From positions 1-64,000 of the forward strand of contig CAIQVH010000031.1 in assembly GCA_903875215.1 (NCBI GenBank): 64,000 bases of DNA, given 5' to 3'. Below are positions 51,296 to 58,919 of the stretch, piece by piece; the first letter of the stretch is position 1, and each line of letters starts with the position of its first letter. The position numbers and the translations under genes were made by a program. Source of the DNA: an uncultured Anaerolineae bacterium. Lineage in GTDB: Bacteria; Chloroflexota; Anaerolineae; Anaerolineales; Villigracilaceae. The notes under the pieces are model-generated. The model searched no databases. It saw nothing but the letters and a program-made list of their open reading frames with translations, and had not been told where the DNA came from.

Positions 51296-52792
51296 TCAGG
51301 CTGGTTTCGCAGCTTGAGCGCTTGCCGGCTCGGGGGCAATAAAACCGGGCGGTAGCAGACCGGCCTCGGTAACCAGCCGCGGGACGATGTCTTCCCAGCC
51401 GACCGGCATGATGTGCAGACCGTGGATGCCCTGCTTCTCGTAACCCTTGATCTTTTCGATCAGTTCCAGCGCGATTTGCACGCCCTCGGCCTGTTCGTTG
51501 CCCGCTGTTGCAGCGGCTTCCATGCGCTTGATGATAGCCTCCGGAACGAAAACGCCCGGTACCTGCGTCATAAAGCGTGTCATTTTGGCGCTCTTCAACG
51601 GGGTGATGCCGACCATGATGTATACTTTGTCGAGAATGTTGCGCTTGGCCAGCTCGTTCAGCCAGATTTCCATCCCGTCGATATCGTATACCAGGTTGGT
51701 TTGAAAGAACTGCGCCCCGGCATTGACTTTTTTGTGTTCGCGAATGGCTTGAAATTTGGGGTCGGAAGCAAACGGAGCCGCCGCTGCGCCGAGGAAGAAC
51801 TTCGGCGGGAATTTAATCTCGCGCCCGTCGAGGTAATGACCCTCATCGCGCATCCGGCGCAGGATCCAGACCATCTGGATGGCATCCATGTCATTGATGT
51901 CCATCCGGCCACGCGGCGAGGGGGCCAGCACCGGGCTGTCACCAGTGATGGCCAGCACGTTGCGTACGCCCATCGCCGAGGCGCCCAAAATCTCGCCTTG
52001 CAGGCTGGCGCGGGTGCGATCGCGGGCGGCGATCTGCATGACCGGCTCTGCGCCGTTTTCGACGGCGATCCTGGAGCAGGCCCACGAGGTCATCCGCGGA
52101 GTAGCGGAGGCGTTGTCGGTGAAGTTGATGGCCGTGACGTAAGGCTTGACCAGGTTAATGTTTTCAATCAGTTTTTTGGTGGAAACGCTCAGCGGCGGGG
52201 CAATTTCACAGGCGACGACAAACTGACCGGCTTTGAAGGCTTTTTCCAGGTTTGAAACGGGCTCGCTGTACGCCGGGGCGTGATACTGGTCGTCGCCCTG
52301 CCACCAATCTGGCTGGCGCACGCTGCGGAAGATCAGATCCCAGGTTTTCCAGCGTTTTTCGCCCTGGTCGAGTACCAGGCTTTTGACGACTTTGCCGGTA
52401 CCGTTCTTTTTTACTTCGGAGACCACATCCTTCCAGGTGTCTGTGCCAACTTTTTCCCAGTCGAGCGGCGGCAGCACTTCGAGCAGCATTTCCTGGCGGC
52501 CCATCGCGAAGGAGCGTTCATAGATTTTGTACCAGATGCAAGGGCGGGTTTTGTCGACGTAGCAGTGTTCGGGGGTCGAGCCGCCGCAGGGGCCATTGCG
52601 CAGACCCTTGGGGCATTCCATTGGGCAGATGAAGGCGGTTTCCTGCAGCATGCAGTTGCCGCACATACGGCAGCCAAAAAGCGGGCCCTTGAGGGTATAT
52701 TCAAGGTTTTCCATCAGCCGGCTGCCGAAGGATTCTTGTTTGAAGGGTGAGTACGCTGGCTGCCAGCGGCGTCCGGGGGTAAAGATGGGCAT
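51296..52792 (-). CDS. metF: MetV-MetF fusion (methylenetetrahydrofolate reductase with zinc/Fe-S domain)
   Basis: 498 residues. Residues 1-165 are a MetV-type domain (MTHFR C-terminal-like, cysteine-rich): C41, C44, C47, C56, C60, C69, C77, C85 in FGCRMCGNC...CPMECPKGL...GPCGG. Residues about 180-498 are the TIM-barrel reductase: FVVACEIAPPLSVST, NASATPRMTSWACS and NVLAITGDSPVL binding FAD and folate. In acetogens MetV and MetF are usually separate subunits. Reduces methylene- to methyl-H4folate. ATG 52792 follows GGAGACCC. Confidence 0.88.
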   Translation of the reverse strand: MPIFTPGRRWQPAYSPFKQESFGSRLMENLEYTLKGPLFGCRMCGNCMLQETAFICPMECPKGLRNGPCGGSTPEHCYVDKTRPCIWYKIYERSFAMGRQEMLLEVLPPLDWEKVGTDTWKDVVSEVKKNGTGKVVKSLVLDQGEKRWKTWDLIFRSVRQPDWWQGDDQYHAPAYSEPVSNLEKAFKAGQFVVACEIAPPLSVSTKKLIENINLVKPYVTAINFTDNASATPRMTSWACSRIAVENGAEPVMQIAARDRTRASLQGEILGASAMGVRNVLAITGDSPVLAPSPRGRMDINDMDAIQMVWILRRMRDEGHYLDGREIKFPPKFFLGAAAAPFASDPKFQAIREHKKVNAGAQFFQTNLVYDIDGMEIWLNELAKRNILDKVYIMVGITPLKSAKMTRFMTQVPGVFVPEAIIKRMEAAATAGNEQAEGVQIALELIEKIKGYEKQGIHGLHIMPVGWEDIVPRLVTEAGLLPPGFIAPEPASAQAAKPA

Positions 52793-52820
52793 AGGGTCTC
52801 CTTGGGTGAGCAGAGCGGGA

Positions 52821-52907
52821 GTGCGTCGCACCTGGTTTAACGGGGTCTTCGCAGATTGACAAAAGAGCCGTTAGACGCGCGTGCCTCGAAAGGCTGGTGC
52901 GACGCAC
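52821..52907. repeat. Intergenic inverted repeat, acs operon (acsE-metF gap)
   Basis: GTGCGTCGCACC (52821-52832) and its exact complement (52896-52907) enclose 63 nt. It is the most open of the operon's hairpins. Confidence 0.6.
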
Positions 52908-52921
52908 CCTCCGTCTGGCGG

Positions 52922-53845
52922 CTAATTCGCCAAATATGCGTCGGCGTAGATGACGTTGTTGAGCAGGATCTGCGTGGTTTTCCAGATATCGACCTGTTCC
53001 GGGTCGGTCATGTCGAAGTCTTCGGGCGCCGGCTGCTCACCGGCTTCGGTGCGTTCAGCAATCTTGTTGTAGACTCGTGCCAACGGTGTGGAAGTGTCCC
53101 TGGTCTCGATCCACTTGATGACGTTGTTTTGTTTCTCGTCAAAGGGATTGGCGATCATCATTTCCAGGCCGACTCCCATCAGCATGGCCAGGTAAACGCG
53201 GTTAATCAGCGGGCGGTTATCATTGGGCACGGCATTCGAGACGTTGCTCAAGCCGACAGAAACCATCGGCGCCGGGTCCCAGGCATATTTCAACATGCGT
53301 ACTGTTTCGATCAGTTGCGGGCAGTACTGCTGGCAGCCGCTGGTGGTCAGCACAAGCGGGTCGATGATCAGGTTTTCCATGGGGAAATCGATTTCCATCA
53401 GATGCGGGATGAGCGTTCCGACGGCGATTTCGACGCGAGCATCGGCTTCAACCGGGATGCCGCTGGTACCCATCGTCAGGGCGATGATCTTCGCGCCGTA
53501 TTTTTTGGCCAGCGCGGGGATTTTTTCCAGGCGTTCTGGCTCCGCTGAAGTGGAATTCAGAATCGGCTGGTTCTTTTTGATCGTTTTCAGCGCGGCTTCC
53601 ATCCCGTCGACATTCGTGGTGTCGATCGATAACGGGACATCCACCACAGCTTCAACCGCTTCCACCACCCAGGGGAAGACCTCCGCCCAATCTTTTTTGC
53701 GCGGGCCGAGATTGATATCGACCGCCTTGGCGCCGGCTTCCACCTGACGCACCGCCAGGTCCATGAAGAATTCCCTGTCGCGGTTGGTGAGCGCTTCTTT
53801 TACTTTTTCCGAGATGATGTGAATATTTTCGCCGATGATGTACAT
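52922..53845 (-). CDS. acsE: Methyltetrahydrofolate:corrinoid/Fe-S protein methyltransferase
   Basis: 307 residues, pterin-binding DHPS-like TIM barrel. MYIIGENIHIIS at the start, AKAVDINLGPRKKDW, LSIDTTNVDGMEAALK, then SVGLSNVSNAVPNDNRPLINRVYL match AcsE/MeTr. It moves the methyl of methyl-H4folate to the cobalt of the corrinoid Fe-S protein. A C-terminal 45 residues (EDFDMTDPEQVDIWKTTQ) go beyond the core. Confidence 0.92.
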   Translation of the reverse strand: MYIIGENIHIISEKVKEALTNRDREFFMDLAVRQVEAGAKAVDINLGPRKKDWAEVFPWVVEAVEAVVDVPLSIDTTNVDGMEAALKTIKKNQPILNSTSAEPERLEKIPALAKKYGAKIIALTMGTSGIPVEADARVEIAVGTLIPHLMEIDFPMENLIIDPLVLTTSGCQQYCPQLIETVRMLKYAWDPAPMVSVGLSNVSNAVPNDNRPLINRVYLAMLMGVGLEMMIANPFDEKQNNVIKWIETRDTSTPLARVYNKIAERTEAGEQPAPEDFDMTDPEQVDIWKTTQILLNNVIYADAYLAN

Positions 53846-53861
53846 GGGTTCTCCTTAGGAT

Positions 53862-53930
53862 GTCAAAAGTCAAAGGTCGAAAGTCAAGTCTGCGTGTCAG
53901 GAGTCTGACCTTTGACTTTCAACTTTCGAC
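53862..53930. repeat. Intergenic inverted repeat, acs operon (acsV-acsE gap)
   Basis: GTCAAAAGTCAAAGGTC (53862-53878) pairs with 53907-53923 at 15 of 17 positions. The right arm continues to 53930 and encodes the last residues of acsV. Confidence 0.75.
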
Positions 53931-55840
53931 AAAATGGCCGCCTCCACCGAGGGGAAGCGGAAAAGATCGGTGTGTGGTAAAAAAAGGGCCGAGGTAAAGG
54001 CTTCGTAGAAGCTGTTGTCGGCGGAAAGCTCGATGTAGGTCATGCGCCGGGCGATATCATCCACCCGCTCGCGCTGTTGAGTGTCGAGCAGGGCCAGGTA
54101 AGCGCCCTTGATGGCGGTATTGCCCAGGAACTTGAACTTGTCCCAGGCCAGGTCGGGCAGCAGGCCGATTTGGACCGCTTTTTCGACGTTGATGTATTTT
54201 CCAAAAGAACCGCCGATGTACATTTGCTGGACGTCCTCGAGGGTCATCCCCACCTGTTCCGCCAGCATGCTGAAACCGGCGTAAATGGCGGCTTTGGCGC
54301 GCAGCAGGTTATCCACGTCGACGCGGGTAATTACCACATCCCGGCCGGTTTCAGTCTCTGCGCCCCATGCCACGACATACTCGCCGCCGTGGTCGCCGGC
54401 CCGAACCCGGTTGGTAGGCAGGGTCAGGTTGACGTTTCCAGCTTTGTCGAGCAGGCCGGTTAAGAACATTTCTGCGATGAGAGAGATCAACCCGGAACCG
54501 CAAATCCCCTTGGCCTTTTTACCGCCAATCACACGCAGGCTCGGCTCGAAGGTTTCGCCGTTAATCCAGACTTCCTCGATCGCGCCGGTCGTGGCGCGCA
54601 TCCCGTCGACAACGCCTGCGCCTTCGAAGGCCGGGCCGGCCGAACAGGCGCAGGTCACCAGCCAGTCGCGGTTGCCAAAGACGATTTCGCCGTTGGTGCC
54701 GACGTCGATGAACAGGGTGATATCTTCGGCGGTATCCAGGCCGCTGGAGAGCACGCCAGCGGTGATATCTGCGCCGACGTAACTGGCGACCCCGGGCAGG
54801 CAGTCGATGATCGCATCCGGGCAGAAGTTGAAGCCGATTTCGCGGGAGGCCAGAATCGGCGGGTGGTTGACGGCGGTGATGAAGGGCGAAAGGCGGATGG
54901 AGGCGGCGGGAATCCCCAACAGCAGGTGAATCATGGTTGAATTCCCCGCGATGATGGCTTTGATCACGTTCTCTGGCCTGGTTTTGGCTCGTTTGCAGGC
55001 TGCTTCGGTCAGGCGGTTGATGGTTTCGACCACGCGCTGTTGCAAATCTGCACTGCCGCCGCTTTTGCCGGTATAGATGATGCGGCTGATGACGTCTTCG
55101 CCCCGCGCAATCTGGCTGTTATATTCGGCGACTTGCGCCTTGACCTGCCCGCTGATCAGATCGACCAGCCACAGGCTGACCGTGGTGGTGCCGATGTCGA
55201 TGGCGGCGGCGTAGACCGGGTCATCGAGGTCTTCGAGTTGGCGAATATCCAGGATTTGGAAAAGTGGTGCTTCGTAGCTGCCGATGTTGCTATAGATGAC
55301 CGAGATTTGCCACTCGCTGGCGCGCAAGATTTCTCCCAGGCGGCGCAGCAGGGCGAGCGATGCGGTGGTGTTTTCGAGCTGGTGTTGGGTGCGCAAGGCG
55401 GTTTGCAGGCGCGACCAGTCGTCCGTCTGGTCATCCATGGTGGGTGGGTTGAGGTGGACTGTGGCGCGGCGAATGGGTTGTGACCATTCAAAGGCATAGC
55501 CATCTGGTACCTGGACTTCTGCAGCAACCCGGTCAGTCGTCAGGTTGCGCTCGATCTTTTCCTGTTGGGGGACGTGGATGGCCGCGTCACCTTCGACGAT
55601 GCTCTGGCAAGCCAGCGCGAAGCCCTGTTCGAGGGCTTCCGGCGAAAGTCGCAGCGTGGAGCGCCGCCGCACGTTGCCCGAAAGCACCTGCACGGCGCAG
55701 CGGCCGCAGCGTCCCTGCCCGCCGCATGGCTGGCCAATTTCGATGCCAGCCAGGTGCGCGGCGTCGGAGAGCAGTGTGCCGGTGGGGACGTTGACGGTGG
55801 TTTGTTTTTCGTCGAGGGTGAAGGTGATGGTGTGGTTCAT
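53897..55840 (-). CDS. acsV: Corrinoid protein reductive activator (AcsV/RACo type)
   Basis: 647 residues. Residues 1-90 are a plant-type [2Fe-2S] domain (C39, C45, C48 in QPCGGQGRCGRCAV, and a fourth Cys near 77 in ALACQSI). From about 210 follows an ASKHA ATPase-like part: AAAIDIGTTTVSLWLVD, IIAGNSTMIHLLLG, LFIDVGTNGEIVFGN, GGSFGKYIN. It uses ATP to re-reduce inactive Co(II) corrinoid protein. The last residues (SKVESQRSDS) come from the hairpin repeat. ATG at 55840. Confidence 0.9.
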   Translation of the reverse strand: MNHTITFTLDEKQTTVNVPTGTLLSDAAHLAGIEIGQPCGGQGRCGRCAVQVLSGNVRRRSTLRLSPEALEQGFALACQSIVEGDAAIHVPQQEKIERNLTTDRVAAEVQVPDGYAFEWSQPIRRATVHLNPPTMDDQTDDWSRLQTALRTQHQLENTTASLALLRRLGEILRASEWQISVIYSNIGSYEAPLFQILDIRQLEDLDDPVYAAAIDIGTTTVSLWLVDLISGQVKAQVAEYNSQIARGEDVISRIIYTGKSGGSADLQQRVVETINRLTEAACKRAKTRPENVIKAIIAGNSTMIHLLLGIPAASIRLSPFITAVNHPPILASREIGFNFCPDAIIDCLPGVASYVGADITAGVLSSGLDTAEDITLFIDVGTNGEIVFGNRDWLVTCACSAGPAFEGAGVVDGMRATTGAIEEVWINGETFEPSLRVIGGKKAKGICGSGLISLIAEMFLTGLLDKAGNVNLTLPTNRVRAGDHGGEYVVAWGAETETGRDVVITRVDVDNLLRAKAAIYAGFSMLAEQVGMTLEDVQQMYIGGSFGKYINVEKAVQIGLLPDLAWDKFKFLGNTAIKGAYLALLDTQQRERVDDIARRMTYIELSADNSFYEAFTSALFLPHTDLFRFPSVEAAILSKVESQRSDS

Positions 55841-55848
55841 AAAGACCA

Positions 55849-55892
55849 GGTCGAAGGTCAAAGGTCAGGCTTCCGACTTTTGACCTTCGAGG
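55849..55892. repeat. Intergenic inverted repeat, acs operon (acsC-acsV gap)
   Basis: GGTCGAAGGTCAAAGGTC (55849-55866) pairs with 55875-55892 at 15 of 18 positions; 8-nt loop. It starts 9 nt upstream of the acsV ATG and covers its ribosome-binding zone. Confidence 0.75.
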
Positions 55893-55899
55893 TTGGACG

Positions 55900-57204
55900 T
55901 TAGTTGAGCGCTGTTTTCATGAAGGCCGGCAGGTCAACTGCTTCGCGCGGGCCGACGCGGATTTCCCAGTCGGGCAGTTCGGCTTCGAGTTCGCCGGAGA
56001 GCACGGCGACGTGCCCGGGCAGAACAACGCGCTTTTTGCTGACTTTATCGGCAACGTTGAAGGTTTTGATCGCCTTGGCAATGCGCTCGGCGTCGAATTT
56101 GCCCGCCGCCCAGGCGGTCAGCACTGACATGCCTTCGGCGTCTGTCACGACCAGCCAGGCTGGCAGGCCGCTGCCTTCGACTTCGTTGGCGACGGCAAAG
56201 TAGGTGATGCTGAAGTTGGTGGTGATCAGCACCGGGCTTTCGGGCCTGGGTGAGTTGATTTCGTAAATGCCGGGCTGGACCTGGATTGGTTTCTGCGGGT
56301 CGGTGTAGATGTTTTCGCGCAGGACGAGCAGGGCGTAGAGCAGTTCGGGTTTGAATTCACTCAGGACGACGAAGCCGGCGTATTTGGAGATGGCTTGTGA
56401 GGCGGCGATAAGTTCATCGGCGGCGTTGCAGGGGAAGGCGATGAGCGGGAAGCCGACGGCGCGGTTGTTCTTGAGCGCCAGGCGGCGGATTTGGGTGCCC
56501 AGCGCCAGAGATTTACCGAGGTGCGTTGCCTGCGGGTCGAGGACGAGGTCTTCGACGCCTTTGGCTTTGATTTTCTCGGTCAGGTCGGCCAGGCTGTCAA
56601 TTGTATCGGCGCTGACGGCGAGCGGGGCGCCGGCGGTCTTGGCCAGTTCGGCGACTTTTTCCCAGTTGGATGCGTCGGCGCCGCAGAGCAGGGGTTTTTC
56701 ACCGGGCAGGGCGGCCAAACCAGCGGCGAGAATATCTGGGTTTTTGGAAAGCAGGATGAGGGGGCGTTTGGTTGCGCCGCGCACTGCTTTGACGGTTTCG
56801 GTCATCGCGGCGGGTGAATCTGCTTCAACGGCGAAGCCATCGACGCTGAAATCCATGCCAACGTAATTGACCTTGTAGGAATCTGCTTCAGCCACGCCGG
56901 CGGCGGATTTGACTCGGATGAACAGGCCGGGTTTGTTGTAGAAGGTTTTTTCGTGGCGGAACAGGCAGACTTCGTTGCCGGCTTTGACTTCGCCCGCTGC
57001 GCCCGTGAGCGTGACGAGGCGGATGGGCGGGGCGGATGATTCGGCCAGTTGGGCTTTGTTGGCTTCGGTGACGTAGGGACAGGCGCTGAGTTCGACCTGT
57101 TTGGCGGCCAGTTTCATGGCGAAGGCCAGGCAGGTGGGGAAGCCGCATTCTTTGCAGTTGGTCTGCGGGAGCATTTTGTAGATTTGGATGCCAGAGAGTG
57201 CCAT
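55900..57204 (-). CDS. acsC: Corrinoid/iron-sulfur protein large subunit
   Basis: 434 residues. The N-terminal [4Fe-4S] motif C17, C20, C25, C42 (TNCKECGFPTCLAF...SACPY) is followed by a TIM barrel and a C-terminal cobalamin-binding domain (ITTNFSITYFAVANEVEGSG, ...). It carries the methyl-cobalt between AcsE and AcsB. Pairs with the small subunit next to it. Archaeal name CdhE. Confidence 0.94.
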   Translation of the reverse strand: MALSGIQIYKMLPQTNCKECGFPTCLAFAMKLAAKQVELSACPYVTEANKAQLAESSAPPIRLVTLTGAAGEVKAGNEVCLFRHEKTFYNKPGLFIRVKSAAGVAEADSYKVNYVGMDFSVDGFAVEADSPAAMTETVKAVRGATKRPLILLSKNPDILAAGLAALPGEKPLLCGADASNWEKVAELAKTAGAPLAVSADTIDSLADLTEKIKAKGVEDLVLDPQATHLGKSLALGTQIRRLALKNNRAVGFPLIAFPCNAADELIAASQAISKYAGFVVLSEFKPELLYALLVLRENIYTDPQKPIQVQPGIYEINSPRPESPVLITTNFSITYFAVANEVEGSGLPAWLVVTDAEGMSVLTAWAAGKFDAERIAKAIKTFNVADKVSKKRVVLPGHVAVLSGELEAELPDWEIRVGPREAVDLPAFMKTALN

Positions 57205-57224
57205 AATAACTCCGTTTCTCGGTG

Positions 57225-57289
57225 TCAGGGTTCAGGTGTCAGGGTTGAGATGCCGGGAAATTTCCTGACATATGACACCTGGAACCTGA
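57225..57289. repeat. Intergenic inverted repeat, acs operon (acsD-acsC gap)
   Basis: TCAGGGTTCAGGTGTC (57225-57240) pairs with 57274-57289 at 14 of 16 positions; loop 33 nt containing further partial copies of the same words. Confidence 0.75.
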
Positions 57290-57294
57290 TCCTT

Positions 57295-58239
57295 TTAGGC
57301 GGTCATCAGTTCCGAAATGGCGGCTTTGACCCGTTTGACCGATTCTGGATGCCGCAGGACGACGATGCTTGCGCCGGATTCGATCAGCGCGGTGGCGGTG
57401 GTGATTTCCCAGTTGATGGCGCGGGCTTCCCATTTGCCCCAGGAGGCCGGGACGCCTTCTCCAACCTTGGATTCTTTTGCTTTCCAGGCTTCAAAGCCGA
57501 CTGTAACCAGCATCGGGAACTGGGTCATGCTGTCGCCCTGCAGGGCGGCCAGGCGTAAACGCTCCATGACCGAGTAGCCGTATTCGATGCCATAGCCGAG
57601 CGCGCCGACGGTCGGGTCCATAATGATGCGGTCGGCGGGCAGGCCCATGTCGGTGATCAGGATGTTGAGCTGTTTGGCGAGGTTGACATCCATGGGGGTG
57701 CGGGCGTTGACCAGGTGGCCGTTGGCCATGGCGGTGGCAACGATGGTGCGGTAGTTTTTGTCTTCGCAGATGCCGAGCAGCAAACGCTCGCCTTTGGCGG
57801 CTTCGGCGACGGCGACCATCAGGTCGTTGTCTTTTTCGGCCTGTCCGGGGCCGAAGACGGCCAGCGGGAGGCCGCTGGCGGCCAGGACGGCTTTGACGGC
57901 GCTGACGGCGTCGGCGGGGGTGTCTTCGAGCGTCAGCCAGAGGATGAGCATTTCGGCTCCGGCGGCTTCAGCGGCTTTGGCCCAGGCGGCGGGATTGTTC
58001 ATCGCCTCGCCCCAGGCTTCGGCCAGCAGGGGTGACCAGTCGGTGGGTTTGCGTGATTTGATCTCCACGGCGATGAGCGGGGTGTTGGGCGTGGGGGCTT
58101 CGAAGTGCAGGTACGGCATGGATGTTTCGCCGCCTACGGTGATAACTTTGGCGCGGGTGCCGCCTTCTGCGGCTGTAGCGCCAAGGTTGATGGTGCGGAC
58201 TTTGCCGTTCCATTTATCTTTGGGTATTTCGATGGGCAT
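57295..58239 (-). CDS. acsD: Corrinoid/iron-sulfur protein small subunit
   Basis: 314 residues, TIM barrel. MPIEIPKDKWNGKVRTI at the start, TVGGETSMPYLHFEAPTPN, LITDMGLPADRIIMDPTVGALGYGIEY and a C-terminal ASIVVLRHPESVKRVK match AcsD/CdhD. Forms the heterodimer with acsC. Confidence 0.94.
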   Translation of the reverse strand: MPIEIPKDKWNGKVRTINLGATAAEGGTRAKVITVGGETSMPYLHFEAPTPNTPLIAVEIKSRKPTDWSPLLAEAWGEAMNNPAAWAKAAEAAGAEMLILWLTLEDTPADAVSAVKAVLAASGLPLAVFGPGQAEKDNDLMVAVAEAAKGERLLLGICEDKNYRTIVATAMANGHLVNARTPMDVNLAKQLNILITDMGLPADRIIMDPTVGALGYGIEYGYSVMERLRLAALQGDSMTQFPMLVTVGFEAWKAKESKVGEGVPASWGKWEARAINWEITTATALIESGASIVVLRHPESVKRVKAAISELMTA

Positions 58240-58323
58240 AGTTCCTCCGGTGTTCGATCCTCGTTATTCGTGTTTCGGGAAGGGATGCGTTGTTCGGAAG
58301 CTTGATTCGTATCCGGTATCCCG

Positions 58324-58821
58324 TTATTTCAGGCCGGCTTTTTTTCGGGCTTCGTCTCTTCTTTCGATGAATTGTTCCAGCGGGGTTTTGCGTTCTGCGG
58401 TGATGCCGAGGTCTTTCAGGTCGGTGTCTTCTTTGGCTGCAAGCAGACGCAGGATGTGGCGGTAGGTAATCATCGCGGCTGGATAGGTTATTCCACCAGC
58501 GTTGTGCAGCATGTATACCGCGCGGATCTTGTTATCCTGCATGATCTGGGCTGCGAGGTTGATGGAAATATCGGCGGGCAGTTCGGTCACACCTTCACGC
58601 ATGATCTCTTCCGCGGTCAGGGTGGTGTAATCTTCGCGCCGGTACGCTCTTACCAGTTCTTCATATCCGCATACGCCCATGCCATGGCCCTCTTCGTCCA
58701 GCACGACCATTTCCTCCACATTGTGTTCGAGAAGGAAACGGGCTACATCCACGATGGGTGTGGTTGTTTTGCAGGTCGGCACGCCGACGGTCATCAGGTC
58801 ACGAACCAGGGAAGGTTTCAT
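58324..58821 (-). CDS. CBS-domain pair protein
   Basis: 165 residues with two CBS motifs: MTVGVPTCKTTTPIVDVARFLLEHNVEEMVVLDE and MREGVTELPADISINLAAQIMQDNKIRAVYMLH. They often bind AMP, ATP or SAM and act as energy sensors. No other domain is present. Placed inside the acs operon between acsB and acsD, so it may regulate a pathway enzyme. The 84-nt gap to acsD holds weak repeats of CGTTATTCGT-like words. Confidence 0.85.
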   Translation of the reverse strand: MKPSLVRDLMTVGVPTCKTTTPIVDVARFLLEHNVEEMVVLDEEGHGMGVCGYEELVRAYRREDYTTLTAEEIMREGVTELPADISINLAAQIMQDNKIRAVYMLHNAGGITYPAAMITYRHILRLLAAKEDTDLKDLGITAERKTPLEQFIERRDEARKKAGLK

Positions 58822-58851
58822 ACTATTTTATTTTTTTTGAGGGGGAAGTTC

Positions 58852-58905
58852 AAGGTTGGAAAGTTGAAAGCGCTTGAAATGGATGGCTTTCAACCTTCCA
58901 ACCTT
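58852..58905. repeat. Intergenic inverted repeat, acs operon (acsB-CBS gap)
   Basis: AAGGTTGGAAAGTTGAAAGC (58852-58871) pairs with 58886-58905 at 19 of 20 positions; 14-nt loop. On the minus strand it ends about 30 nt before the CBS start codon. Confidence 0.85.
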
Positions 58906-58919
58906 TTGGTTGTATCCGA

